Assembly (NCBI GenBank): GCA_947489685.1
Contig: CANLEM010000001.1
Coordinates: 806,001-870,000, forward strand
Direction of reading: 5' to 3'
Source: an uncultured Aquimarina sp.
GTDB taxonomy: Bacteria > Bacteroidota > Bacteroidia > Flavobacteriales > Flavobacteriaceae
DNA: 64,000 nt
Part shown: one piece after another, positions 52,109 through 62,366 of the stretch
Numbering within the stretch: position 1 is the first letter of the stretch
How the letters are laid out: each line of letters starts with the position of its first letter
Notes under the pieces: model-generated
The model's database searches: none
Told to the model about the DNA's origin: nothing
Seen by the model: the letters and a program-made list of their open reading frames with translations, nothing else
Made by a program: the position numbers and the translations under genes

Positions 52109-52345
52109 TTAAAAAAATATCAAGTTGGTAACATCTAGACATAACATATTGTATTTATTTTTTATGTTTTGATAAAGAAACACAACACTCATCTTTAGTA
52201 TAGATATGAGATTCTTAATACCTGTATTATTCCCAATACCTTTATGGATATTCGTTCTTTTGCTACCGCGTTTAGTACAAAACACATTGTATTTGAGGGT
52301 GTCAGAAAGAATTGAGAGCTTCTCTCTAATTCGATCAAACGGCAT
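52109..52345 (-). pseudogene. Truncated, frameshifted N-terminal remnant of TIGR03916-like radical SAM protein
   Basis: RIREKLSILSDTLKYNVFCTKRGSKRTNIHKGIGNNTGI resembles the family N terminus; +2 shift then reads ESHIYTKDECCVSL, resembling the next segment; the radical SAM core is absent. Confidence 0.65.
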
Positions 52346-52745
52346 AAACAGTAGTGGATGATTTTATTTGATTTTTAAGCGTTCTTAGTACTTCATCAAT
52401 ATCAACCAAAATTTGATGATCGGTAAAGCGTAGCACAGTAATGCCCATAGAGGAAATGAATAATTTTTTAGGAGCATCTTGATTGTAAATTTCAAGAAAT
52501 TCATGAGCGTAACCATCTATTTCGATCGCTATTTTTAGTTGAGGACAATAAAAGTTGAAATGATAGCGCCCCATAGTTTGATTTCTTAAAAAATGATATC
52601 CTTTTTCATTTAGCTTTAGTTCAAGTTCGTCAATAACTTTGATGGTATTATTTAGAGAGTGTCGAATTATTTTCTCTGGCATTTTTTGATGCAATGGAAT
52701 AATGTGTGTGGACATAATTGACATATTTAGTTGTAATTTTTCCAA
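52335..52745 (-). CDS. DUF559-like/PDDEXK-type small endonuclease-like protein
   Basis: GRYHFNFYCPQLKIAIEIDGYAHE...KLFISSMGITVLRFTDHQI pattern. Confidence 0.7.
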   Translation of the reverse strand: MEKLQLNMSIMSTHIIPLHQKMPEKIIRHSLNNTIKVIDELELKLNEKGYHFLRNQTMGRYHFNFYCPQLKIAIEIDGYAHEFLEIYNQDAPKKLFISSMGITVLRFTDHQILVDIDEVLRTLKNQIKSSTTVYAV

Positions 52746-52749
52746 ATTT

Positions 52750-52764
52750 ATGGAAAAATTCCAT
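52750..52764. promoter_or_regulatory. Palindromic operator 1
   Basis: ATGGAA-AAA-TTCCAT. Confidence 0.55.
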
Positions 52765-52791
52765 ATAAATTAAAATTTAATTATGTTAAAA

Positions 52792-52821
52792 TTGGAAATA
52801 TTCCAAAATCTTGTATCTTTG
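52792..52821 (+). promoter_or_regulatory. Promoter with overlapping palindromic operator 2
   Basis: TTGGAA-ATA-TTCCAA (52792-52806) overlaps TTG-N19-TATCTTTG (52792-52821). Confidence 0.65.
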
Positions 52822-52881
52822 TTATTAGTTATCCCAGATTAAAAGGTATGTATATGATATAATAATTAAAATCCTGATTTT

Positions 52882-53649
52882 ATGGATAATTTAACTGACC
52901 AAACAATTAAGCGATTTAAACAAATTCGCGAAGAGAACCATTATACCCAAGCTGATTTTGCCAGTATTTTGCAAATCAAAAATTCGACTGCTGATATCGA
53001 AAGGGGTAAGACAAAAATATCTGGAAAAGTTGTAGCTAGATTACTACAAGAATTCAGCATTAATCCTTTATGGTTATTTGGAGAAAGTCATCAAAAAAAT
53101 ATTCAACTGCACTTAGGTGATGTTTCTCCCAAAGTGGTAACCGTAGATACTCAAAATAACGAAAATATTGTTTTAGTTAATGTCAAGGCGGCTGCGGGGT
53201 ATCCGCATAATGTGCAGGATGTAGATTGGTATCAACAATTGCCCGCGTTTGATATCCCATTACCCGAATACCGAAATGCGACATATAGAGGTTTTCAGGT
53301 TGAAGGTGATAGTATGATGCCTGTATTAGAGCCAAAAGAATGGGTGATTGGAAAAGCAATTAATAACCTTTCTGAGATTGGCAATAATTCGATTTGCGTG
53401 GTAGTACTTGAAGATAGTGTTGTGGTAAAAAAAATAAAAAAGAATGAAGACGCTTCTGTGATTACATTAGTTTCTTTAAACTCTGAGTATTTACCATATA
53501 ATATTCAAACACATCAAATCGTAGAGTTGTGGGAAATAAATAGTAAGTTAAGTTTTAATATTGATGCTAATTCTGATACTGCAAGTTTAAAGCAATTACA
53601 AGAAGCGATGCTTGTGTTAACTTCTGAAGTAAGAAGTTTAAAAAGTTAA
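52882..53649 (+). CDS. XRE-family HTH plus S24 (LexA-like) domain repressor
   Basis: N-terminal HTH (IREENHYTQADFASILQIKNSTADIERG); C-terminal FQVEGDSMMPVLEPKEWVIG and VVVLEDSVVVKKIKK. Confidence 0.88.
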   Translation: MDNLTDQTIKRFKQIREENHYTQADFASILQIKNSTADIERGKTKISGKVVARLLQEFSINPLWLFGESHQKNIQLHLGDVSPKVVTVDTQNNENIVLVNVKAAAGYPHNVQDVDWYQQLPAFDIPLPEYRNATYRGFQVEGDSMMPVLEPKEWVIGKAINNLSEIGNNSICVVVLEDSVVVKKIKKNEDASVITLVSLNSEYLPYNIQTHQIVELWEINSKLSFNIDANSDTASLKQLQEAMLVLTSEVRSLKS

Positions 53650-54647
53650 TTAATTATGTCTAATGCTTTAGCATGTGCTATGGCTTCGTCTGAAGTGCGT
53701 ACCAATAGGATAGGTGTTATTTTGAAGGAATCTATTATTTTTTGAATCCGTTTTTCTTTACGTTTGTGATTTACACTTCTTAAATATATCGCCAAAATGC
53801 GATTGGGATATTGTGTTGCTATTTTGGTATAAATATCGGCATCCTTTTCTCCACTATCTCCAATTAAAACAAATTTCATTTCAGGATACATTTTTAAAAG
53901 ATTTAGAATTTCTGATTGCTTATGAGGCATTTTGGGCTTTGGTGTTTTGTCAAACGGAGTTCTAAAATCTCTAAGTAAAATTGGGCCCTTAGGAAAGTTG
54001 TTTTTTTTGAAAAAAGCACTTAAATAATCATATAAATTCCAAGGACTATTACTTACATAAAAAAATGGATTAACCGGATTATTTTTCTTCCCTTTATGAA
54101 GTTTGTCATAAAATTTTACAGTACCCTCAATGGCTAATCTTTTATCAAAATTTTTAAAAAAAGTATTTGCGATAACGCGCCATTTAAAAAAAGAAGCGAC
54201 TCCTGTGTGCAAAATAGTGTCATCAATATCACTAATAATACCGTATTCTGCATCAGATGATGGAATAAGCATTTGACTTATGAAATTGTTGTTGTCGCTT
54301 ATTTTCTTTTTTGTTTCACCATCTTTATAGGATACAGAGTAGGTTAACCATCCTTTTTGGTCAAGGTATGTAGAGAGCGTCGAGATATCTTTTTCTAGAT
54401 GATAGTACCCTTCGGGATCTGTTGATGTTTCTATAATGTCTCCATCAGGAAGTTTTAATACTACAGGTGTGTTTCGTATTTCGTCACTTTCAAATTGTCG
54501 ATAAATATTTCGTAACGTTTTTAATACACTTTGGTTTAGGCTAAAATCTATGTTTTCATCTTCAAGAGCTCTTCCGGTGGCACGAAAAAGGTAAGGAGTG
54601 CCATAACCTAGGTAGGGGTTGATCCGTAAAGCTTTCTTTTTGAACAT
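53646..54647 (-). CDS. App1 family phosphatase (DUF2183)
   Basis: YGIISDIDDTILHTGV, FFYVSNSPWNLYDYL, FVLIGDSGEKDADIY. Confidence 0.9.
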   Translation of the reverse strand: MFKKKALRINPYLGYGTPYLFRATGRALEDENIDFSLNQSVLKTLRNIYRQFESDEIRNTPVVLKLPDGDIIETSTDPEGYYHLEKDISTLSTYLDQKGWLTYSVSYKDGETKKKISDNNNFISQMLIPSSDAEYGIISDIDDTILHTGVASFFKWRVIANTFFKNFDKRLAIEGTVKFYDKLHKGKKNNPVNPFFYVSNSPWNLYDYLSAFFKKNNFPKGPILLRDFRTPFDKTPKPKMPHKQSEILNLLKMYPEMKFVLIGDSGEKDADIYTKIATQYPNRILAIYLRSVNHKRKEKRIQKIIDSFKITPILLVRTSDEAIAHAKALDIIN

Positions 54648-54676
54648 GTAAAAAAATAGATTTTGACATAAAAATA

Positions 54677-54706
54677 AACAACCTCGCCAAAAGGAGCGAG
54701 GTTGTC
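54677..54706 (-). terminator. Terminator of hppA
   Basis: ACAACCTCGC-CAAAAGGA-GCGAGGTTGT. Confidence 0.75.
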
Positions 54707-54733
54707 AAGATATAATTTTGTGTTTTTTTTATT

Positions 54734-57034
54734 TTAATGAAGTTTTGTAGCCACAATTTTTGATTGTGAATCTTCATTTTCTTTAAGTTCAGCACTTTTT
54801 TCTAAAGTAGTTTTAGACGGTTGAACAATTTCGATATCGTTATCTGCAACAGCTGTTTCTTCGGTATGGCCTCCTAAAATTGGAGCGATCACCAATCCGA
54901 TTAAACATGTTAACTTGATTAAAATATTCATAGATGGACCAGAAGTATCTTTAAACGGATCTCCAACAGTGTCTCCTGTTACAGCAGCCTTATGAGCATC
55001 AGAACCTTTGTAAGTCATCTCTCCATTAATTTCTACACCAGCTTCAAAAGATTTTTTTGCATTGTCCCATGCGCCTCCTGCATTGTTTTGAAAGATGGCC
55101 CATAACACACCACTTACAGTAACACCAGCCATATATCCTCCAAGCATTTCGGCAATTGCTAATTTATCCATTCCGAATAATAAAGGTACAAAGGCTATTA
55201 CTATAGGAAATCCAATAGTTAATAATCCCGGTAACATCATTTCTTTTAGTGAAGCTTTTGTGGAAATAGCAACACATTTGTCGTATTCTGGTGTTCCGGT
55301 ACCTTCCATAATCCCGGCAATATCTCTAAATTGACGACGTACTTCTTGTACCATTTCCATGGCTGCTTTACCTACAGCATTCATTGCTAGTGCCGAAAAT
55401 ACTACTGGTACCATACCACCAACAAAAAGCATTGCTAATACAGGTGCTTTAAAAATATTAATTCCATCTATCCCTGTAAAAGTAACATATGCAGCAAATA
55501 ATGCTAAAGACGTAAGTGCTGCAGAAGCAATAGCAAATCCTTTACCTGTTGCAGCTGTTGTATTTCCAACAGAATCAAGAATATCTGTACGCTCTCTAAC
55601 AATTGGTTCTTGTTCGCTCATTTCTGCAATACCACCGGCATTGTCCGAAATAGGACCGAAAGCATCAATAGCCAATTGCATTGCTGTAGTGGCCATCATA
55701 GCAGAAGCTGCTAATGCAACTCCATAAAACCCTGCAAAAGCATAAGATGCCCAAATTGCACCAGCAAATAATAAAACAGATGGGAACGTAGAAATCATTC
55801 CTGTAGCCAAGCCTGCTATTATGTTGGTTCCAGCACCTGTGCTTGATTGTTGAACAATTTTAAGAATAGGTGATTTGCCCAATCCAGTATAATATTCAGT
55901 AACAGATGAGATTACTGCTCCAACTGTCAAGCCTACTAGAGTAGCATAAAAAACTCTCATTGCAGAAATCTCTACAAGACCTTCTCCAAAAAATTCCATT
56001 TTCATAGTCTCTGGGAGCATCCATTTACATAATGCGAAACAGCTTACCGCTACTAATATTATTGATGTCCAGTTACCAATATTAAGAGCCCCCATTACTT
56101 GAGCTTCTTTGGCTTCATTACTTTTAATTTTTACCAACATAGTTCCTATAACCGAGATGATAATACCAACACCTGCTATTGCCATAGGTAGTAAGATTGG
56201 TCCAATACCTCCAAAGGCATCTGAAATTGAACCTCCCATGTCTTTAATTACGTAATTTCCTAATACCATAGCAGCCAATACTGTGGCAACATAAGAACCA
56301 AATAAATCAGCTCCCATTCCTGCTACATCTCCTACATTGTCACCTACATTATCTGCAATGGTAGCTGGATTACGAGGATCGTCTTCAGGGATACCTGCTT
56401 CAACTTTACCAACAAGATCTGCACCTACATCTGCTGCCTTGGTATAAATACCTCCACCAACACGAGCAAATAATGCAATAGATTCTGCACCCAAAGAAAA
56501 ACCAGCTAACGTTTCAAGAACTATAGTCATTTTATCTGTAGAAACCCATTCGCCTCCCATAAAAACATTATAAAATATAATGAAGAATGCCGTTAGTCCT
56601 AATACTGCTAAACCTGCTACTCCAAGCCCCATAACAGTACCACCTCCAAAAGATATTTTTAGTGCATTAGGCAAACTGGTTCGAGCAGCCTGGGTGGTTC
56701 TAACATTTGTTTTAGTAGCAATCTTCATTCCTATGTTTCCTGCAAATGCAGAGAAAACAGCTCCAAAAATAAAGGCTATTACAATTAACCAATGCGTAGT
56801 GTCTACCACAATAGAAACAATAAATAACAGGATACTAACGATAACCACAAATATGGCAAGTAATTTATACTCTGCATTTAAGAAAGCTAAGGCACCTTCA
56901 TAGATATGATCCGAAATTTCTTTCATTTTACCATCACCGGCATCTTGTTTCATTACCCAAGATTTTTTAATAAGCATATAAATTAGCCCTAGTACTGCCA
57001 AAGCAATTGGCATATAAATCATATTTGATTCCAT
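54734..57034 (-). CDS. hppA: Membrane-bound (ion-translocating) pyrophosphatase
   Basis: [72 protein letters not shown]. Confidence 0.96.
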   Translation of the reverse strand: MESNMIYMPIALAVLGLIYMLIKKSWVMKQDAGDGKMKEISDHIYEGALAFLNAEYKLLAIFVVIVSILLFIVSIVVDTTHWLIVIAFIFGAVFSAFAGNIGMKIATKTNVRTTQAARTSLPNALKISFGGGTVMGLGVAGLAVLGLTAFFIIFYNVFMGGEWVSTDKMTIVLETLAGFSLGAESIALFARVGGGIYTKAADVGADLVGKVEAGIPEDDPRNPATIADNVGDNVGDVAGMGADLFGSYVATVLAAMVLGNYVIKDMGGSISDAFGGIGPILLPMAIAGVGIIISVIGTMLVKIKSNEAKEAQVMGALNIGNWTSIILVAVSCFALCKWMLPETMKMEFFGEGLVEISAMRVFYATLVGLTVGAVISSVTEYYTGLGKSPILKIVQQSSTGAGTNIIAGLATGMISTFPSVLLFAGAIWASYAFAGFYGVALAASAMMATTAMQLAIDAFGPISDNAGGIAEMSEQEPIVRERTDILDSVGNTTAATGKGFAIASAALTSLALFAAYVTFTGIDGINIFKAPVLAMLFVGGMVPVVFSALAMNAVGKAAMEMVQEVRRQFRDIAGIMEGTGTPEYDKCVAISTKASLKEMMLPGLLTIGFPIVIAFVPLLFGMDKLAIAEMLGGYMAGVTVSGVLWAIFQNNAGGAWDNAKKSFEAGVEINGEMTYKGSDAHKAAVTGDTVGDPFKDTSGPSMNILIKLTCLIGLVIAPILGGHTEETAVADNDIEIVQPSKTTLEKSAELKENEDSQSKIVATKLH

Positions 57035-57088
57035 TAAATATATTTTAAGTTAATTAGTCGCTAAAAGTAGTAAAAATACCCTAAATAC

Positions 57089-57127
57089 AAAAAGCTCAAT
57101 ATTTATAATAAAATATTGAGCTTTTTA
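57089..57127 (-). terminator. Terminator of ppa
   Basis: AAAAAGCTCAATATTT-ATAATA-AAATATTGAGCTTTTT. Confidence 0.8.
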
Positions 57128-57146
57128 TGATTTTTTGAAATAAAAT

Positions 57147-57674
57147 TTAAGAGATGCTAAACAATCCCTCAGGTTTATCTTCGATATCGTCAAAACGTTT
57201 TACGCAGGCTTCAATAATGCTTTTGGCCTCATCAATATTACCCCATCCACCAACATCAACTTTTTTCTCTTCAAGATCCTTGTATACCTGAAAAAAGTGT
57301 TCGATTTCTTTTATTAAGTGAGGGTTCATTTCTTTTAAATCGGCTAATCTATTTGCAATAGGATCTGCAACAGGAACACAGATGATCTTTTCATCTGGTC
57401 CTTTTTCATCTGCCATATGAAAAACACCAATAGGCTTAACTTCAATTACACAACCCGGAAATGTAGGTTCTGTAACTAATACCAATACATCTAGAGGATC
57501 ACCATCCAATGCAAGAGTTTCTGGAATAAAACCATAATCAGCAGGATACATCATAGATGAAAATATCATGCGATCGTAGCGTATTTTTTTGATATCAAAA
57601 TCGTATTCGTATTTATTTCGACTTCCCTTAGGAATTTCAATAAGTACATCGAAGCTTTCGCGAGTAGCTGCGCT
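57147..57674 (-). CDS. ppa: Soluble inorganic pyrophosphatase
   Basis: IEIPKGSRNKYEYD, YPADYGFIPETLALDGDPLDVLVL. Start at MSAATRESF preferred. Confidence 0.94.
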   Translation of the reverse strand, partial: SAATRESFDVLIEIPKGSRNKYEYDFDIKKIRYDRMIFSSMMYPADYGFIPETLALDGDPLDVLVLVTEPTFPGCVIEVKPIGVFHMADEKGPDEKIICVPVADPIANRLADLKEMNPHLIKEIEHFFQVYKDLEEKKVDVGGWGNIDEAKSIIEACVKRFDDIEDKPEGLFSIS

Positions 57675-57861
57675 CATAATCTTTGTTTTCTTTTTAATGG
57701 GCGGCAAAGATAGGTATTACAAGGGGTTAGTTAAAATTTATTCGGAGAAAATATCAAATTTGTACTTAAAATTTAATCTTAAGTTAACCAATAACGTTTT
57801 CGGTAGGCCGATCGTGTCAAGATTAATGCAATTTTATCCTGAATTTATTTAAGAAAATAGA

Positions 57862-60357
57862 TTAGAAATAAAATCCAAATGATCCTGTAACTCCAAATTT
57901 ACGGGCATCAGGGTTGTCAAAATAATTTCCTCTAAAATGAAAATCAATTCTAAAAATTTTAAAAATATTACCTACACCAAGGCTATACTCCCAATACACT
58001 TCGTCTTCGGGTGCAATTAGGATTTCGTTAGAAGGTGCACTAAGCAAGATATTTTCATCAGACAATTGTCCCCAGGCTCCTCTAACACCAACTAATTCTC
58101 TTAAATTAAGTTTTCTTAGTAATGGTATTCTAGAAAAAATCCTTCCGTTAAAATTATGTTCTAAATGTAATGTTGCATAGGTATCGGTAACAAATTCGTA
58201 AAAATTAAGTAACGGAAATGTATTGTATATCGATAAATAGGTTTGGTTACCAGGTATTACACTTAATAGGCCTAAAGGCACGTCTCCAAAAGTTTTTCCT
58301 AGTTCGAGTGTGCTGTTTAACCTTCCAAAACCTCCAATATTCCAGGGCTGTTGATATAAAAGTTGGATTTTTTGATACTCAAAATCACTTTCGATTAATC
58401 CTTTGACACCCACGCTATAATTAAGAAACAAGGTGGCAAAATCTCCTTCGTTTACTGTGATTTTATCAACACCATAACCTGTTGTTTTTCTTCCAGGAAA
58501 ATATGCTAAAGAAGTGGCAATTTCGGTTTGCTTGATTTCTGATTCTAGCACATTCGTTTCTGAGTCTATAAAATCCAAACTAAACAAAGATCTATCTGCG
58601 GGTTTTAATGTCCTAAAGGACCCAGTAACTCCTACCGTAAAATTTTTCTTAGGTTCTAACTGCATAGAAAATGCAGTCAAATTAATCGAAGTTAGCCTGT
58701 CGTTATCCCCAGTAGCTATTATTGAAGAGGAAGCTAAGCTTCTTCCTTCTACATCATTGGTATTTGTCAAACTGGCTCCTAATTGCTCTACATCTCTTCG
58801 GTTTCCGGCGGATACAATGAGTCTAGATTTTCGATCTACAAGATATTTACCGGATACTCCATATTTAAACTTCGTATCCTTAAATCCGTAGGCTCCATAC
58901 CCTTCGATTCTCCATCTATCGTTGGCTGTAAAATAAGTTCGTCCCCCGGCTCTTAATCTCCAGCCTTCGATGTCATTAAAACCGACAGTAGAGAATAGAG
59001 GTCCAAAATCGAAACCATCAAACTCTACATATCCCGTAGCTAATATGGTTCCTATGTTATAGAGTCTTTTAAAAGCTTTTACGGTTCGTAAGGTGTCTAA
59101 AAGCTTATATACTTTTTGTTCATCTTTATTAAGTTCTTCCATTCTGGCATTCTTCCAGAATGAATCTTCGCGATTATAAATGTCCTGATCGTAGGGATCT
59201 ACTTGGCTTTGATAGAATTTTCTATCCTTTTTTTGGTCAAATTTGTAATTGTCAAATAGTGTTGTTCTTTTTCCGTATACACCGCGAGATTTTTCCTTTT
59301 TACTAAAAGCAAAATCGGATTGAAAATAATCTTTGGTAATCAAAAATATCGAATCATTTAGCACATCAAATTCCTGTTCGATATATAAATCTTTTACCCA
59401 GTTAATATTGGCGCTTTTAGTAATTTCGAGATTAATTTCTTTAATGGCCCATGTAGTATCGTTTACCCAAAAATCACCTTTAAAAGTAAGTTCGTTCTTT
59501 CTTCTAGGGTAATAAATAATATTGTAGCACCATTTATTGCCAATGTATGCACTGTCTGAAAGTACATAATTATACACGCCGACTCCTGTTCGAGATAACG
59601 GACTAGTAAAACTTTTGTCGAAAAATTTTAGATAATTATCATATACATCGTAATCGGAGTATAAATCTTTTACGAATGCAATAAGTGTTTGATTATCGCT
59701 AAAACCAGCATTTTTGTTTCCAGTTAGTACTTCTTTAGTTTCATTAATAACATTGTCCCCATAGACTTTTGAGATAGCTTCATTAAGAAAAATAGGTAAA
59801 TATGTTTTTCCGGTTATTCTCGAAGTATCCACATCATTAAAAATGAATTCCATACCATTAAAAATCCTGCTATTGATTAGGCTACTATCTATAGTGTTTA
59901 GGTCAAACTCTAATTTTTCATACTTATCATATGTGTATTGTTTGAATTTTTTGACCCCGTTTTCTCTTCGATTATCCCATATTTTTTTCAGAATATCTAT
60001 TGCGGGATTATTTTTCTTGGAAGTTTTACCTTTGTAAATAACCACTTCGTCTAATGAAGCAGCTTCTTCTTCCAAGGTAATTTCCATATTATACGTAACT
60101 CGTTTGGTGAGTTTTACGTTTTTGGTTTCAAAACCAATAAAAGAGATTTTAATGCTCGAATGATTGTCATCAGATTCCATATAAAATCTACCATTCTCAT
60201 CGGTAATAGTACCTATGGTAGAATTAACGAAAACTATATTTGCAAAAGGTATGGGTTGTTTGTTGCTGTCGTAAACCTGACCACCAACTTTGGTTTGCGC
60301 AAGAAGAAAAGTACAACTAAATATTGTTAGAATTCCCCCTAAAATCAAATCTCTCAT
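57862..60357 (-). CDS. DUF5686 and carboxypeptidase-regulatory-like domain outer membrane protein
   Basis: GGQVYDSNKQPIPFANIVFVNSTIGTITDENGRF; C-terminal barrel ending GVTGSFGFYF. Confidence 0.85.
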   Translation of the reverse strand: MRDLILGGILTIFSCTFLLAQTKVGGQVYDSNKQPIPFANIVFVNSTIGTITDENGRFYMESDDNHSSIKISFIGFETKNVKLTKRVTYNMEITLEEEAASLDEVVIYKGKTSKKNNPAIDILKKIWDNRRENGVKKFKQYTYDKYEKLEFDLNTIDSSLINSRIFNGMEFIFNDVDTSRITGKTYLPIFLNEAISKVYGDNVINETKEVLTGNKNAGFSDNQTLIAFVKDLYSDYDVYDNYLKFFDKSFTSPLSRTGVGVYNYVLSDSAYIGNKWCYNIIYYPRRKNELTFKGDFWVNDTTWAIKEINLEITKSANINWVKDLYIEQEFDVLNDSIFLITKDYFQSDFAFSKKEKSRGVYGKRTTLFDNYKFDQKKDRKFYQSQVDPYDQDIYNREDSFWKNARMEELNKDEQKVYKLLDTLRTVKAFKRLYNIGTILATGYVEFDGFDFGPLFSTVGFNDIEGWRLRAGGRTYFTANDRWRIEGYGAYGFKDTKFKYGVSGKYLVDRKSRLIVSAGNRRDVEQLGASLTNTNDVEGRSLASSSIIATGDNDRLTSINLTAFSMQLEPKKNFTVGVTGSFRTLKPADRSLFSLDFIDSETNVLESEIKQTEIATSLAYFPGRKTTGYGVDKITVNEGDFATLFLNYSVGVKGLIESDFEYQKIQLLYQQPWNIGGFGRLNSTLELGKTFGDVPLGLLSVIPGNQTYLSIYNTFPLLNFYEFVTDTYATLHLEHNFNGRIFSRIPLLRKLNLRELVGVRGAWGQLSDENILLSAPSNEILIAPEDEVYWEYSLGVGNIFKIFRIDFHFRGNYFDNPDARKFGVTGSFGFYF

Positions 60358-60466
60358 CTAAAGCTATTAAAATTAATACTTGTGATAATGTTAGTGGATC
60401 ACCTCAATTTTCAGGCCAATTTTTGATATTCCTGAAATTGATGAAACGCAAAATAAAAGCTTTATT

Positions 60467-61444
60467 TTATTTATACATTACTTTTTTTACAGCTTTAACA
60501 ACATCTTTACTATTAGGTAACCATTCTTCTAATAATCCTGGAGAATACGGAGTTGGAGTATCTGCGGTATTAATTTTAATGATGGGAGCATCTAAATAAT
60601 CAAAAATATTTGATTGAACCTGATATGTGATTTCTGAAGCAATATTGGCGAGTGGCCATGCTTCTTCTAGTATGATCAAGCGATTTGTTTTTTTAACTGA
60701 AGTAAATATAGCATCAAGATCCAAAGGGCGTACTGTTCTTAAATCTATAATTTCGCAAGAGATATTTTCTTTTGCCAACTCATCTGCCGCTTTGTAGGCT
60801 TCTTTGATAATTTTTCCGAAAGAAACGATTGTAACATCATTACCTTCTCTTTTGGTTTCGGCCACTCCTAAAGGGATTGTGTATTCTCCTTCGGGTACTT
60901 CGGCCTTATCACCGTACATTTGTTCACTTTCCATAAAGATAACGGGATCATTATCTCTTATGGCTGATTTTAATAATCCTTTAGCATCTTTTGGGTTAGA
61001 AGGGATAACTACTTTTAAACCAGGAGTATTTGCAAACCAATTTTCAAAAGCTTGAGAGTGCGTTGCTCCTAATTGCCCTGCCGATGCTGTAGGACCTCTA
61101 AAAACAATAGGTATATTAAATTGACCACCACTCATTTGACGCATTTTGGCGGCATTGTTTATGATTTGATCAATACCTACCAATGAAAAGTTAAAGGTCA
61201 TAAACTCTATGATGGGCCGATTACCATTCATAGCACTTCCTACACCAATTCCTGAAAAACCTAATTCTGAGATAGGAGTATCCAGAACCCTTTCTGGGCC
61301 AAACTCATCTAGCATACCTTTACTAGCTTTATAGGCTCCATTGTATTCTGCTACTTCTTCACCCATTAAATAAATAGATTCGTCGCGACGCATTTCTTCA
61401 CTCATGGCTTCGCAAATTGCTTCTCTGAATTGTATCGTTTTCAT
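60467..61444 (-). CDS. pdhB: Pyruvate dehydrogenase E1 component subunit beta
   Basis: QFREAICEAMSEEMRRDESIYLMGEEVAEYNGAYKASKGM; DTPISELGFSGIGVGSAM. Confidence 0.93.
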   Translation of the reverse strand: MKTIQFREAICEAMSEEMRRDESIYLMGEEVAEYNGAYKASKGMLDEFGPERVLDTPISELGFSGIGVGSAMNGNRPIIEFMTFNFSLVGIDQIINNAAKMRQMSGGQFNIPIVFRGPTASAGQLGATHSQAFENWFANTPGLKVVIPSNPKDAKGLLKSAIRDNDPVIFMESEQMYGDKAEVPEGEYTIPLGVAETKREGNDVTIVSFGKIIKEAYKAADELAKENISCEIIDLRTVRPLDLDAIFTSVKKTNRLIILEEAWPLANIASEITYQVQSNIFDYLDAPIIKINTADTPTPYSPGLLEEWLPNSKDVVKAVKKVMYK

Positions 61445-61608
61445 TAATATAAATGTTATTTTTGTGCTATACGAAAGGCAAAAGTAGCAATTAAAACCCT
61501 TTGATTACTCCTGAATATTGAAAAATTTATTATGCACGCATAGTAAATTAGACATTTTATTTGTACCTTCGCCTTTATTATTAAATTCTCAAAAAATACC
61601 TATATAAA

Positions 61609-62355
61609 ATGAAGATATTAGTATGTATTAGCCATGTGCCAGACACGACTTCCAAAATTAATTTTACGGATGGTGATACTAAATTTGACACAAATGGGGT
61701 GCAATTTGTAATTAACCCTAATGACGAATTTGGATTAACTCGAGCAATGTGGTTTAAAGAAAAGCAGGGCGCATCTGTTGATGTGGTAAATGTTGGTGGC
61801 CCAGAAACCGAGCCTACATTGCGTAAAGCACTTGCTATTGGTGCAGATAATGCTATTAGAGTTAATACTGAAGCAACAGATGGTTTTTATGTAGCCAAAC
61901 AATTAGCTAAGGTTATTCAGGATGGAGGTTATGATCTTGTTATAGGAGGTAGAGAGTCTATTGATTATAATGGAGGTATGGTTCCGGGTATGGTTGCTGC
62001 TCTTACTGGAGCAAATTTTGTAAATACTTGTATCGGATTAGAAATTGATGGTAATACAGCCACAGCTACTCGCGAAATTGACGGAGGTAAAGAAACATCT
62101 ACTACAACGCTACCTTTGGTAGTAGGCGGACAAAAAGGTTTGGTTGAAGAGAGTGATCTTCGTATTCCGAACATGAGAGGTATCATGATGGCTCGTAAAA
62201 AACCACTTACAGTGGTTGACCCTGTAGATGTAGCCCAAGAAACTAAAGCGGTACAATTTCAAAAACCAGCTCCAAAAGGAGATGTGAAGTTAGTATCCCC
62301 AGACAACGTTCAGGAACTTATAGATTTATTACATAACGAAGCAAAAGCTATTTAA
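61609..62355 (+). CDS. etfB: Electron transfer flavoprotein subunit beta
   Basis: MKILVCISHVPDTTSKINF, VIGGRESIDYNGGMVPGMVA, RIPNMRGIMMARKKPL. Confidence 0.95.
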   Translation: MKILVCISHVPDTTSKINFTDGDTKFDTNGVQFVINPNDEFGLTRAMWFKEKQGASVDVVNVGGPETEPTLRKALAIGADNAIRVNTEATDGFYVAKQLAKVIQDGGYDLVIGGRESIDYNGGMVPGMVAALTGANFVNTCIGLEIDGNTATATREIDGGKETSTTTLPLVVGGQKGLVEESDLRIPNMRGIMMARKKPLTVVDPVDVAQETKAVQFQKPAPKGDVKLVSPDNVQELIDLLHNEAKAI

Positions 62356-62366
62356 AAGAAAAAAAT

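Noticed and set aside
55095-56903. Plus-strand ORFs inside hppA (55095-55334, 55359-55727, 56580-56903)
   Set aside because: Antisense to a strongly conserved gene with no own motifs.
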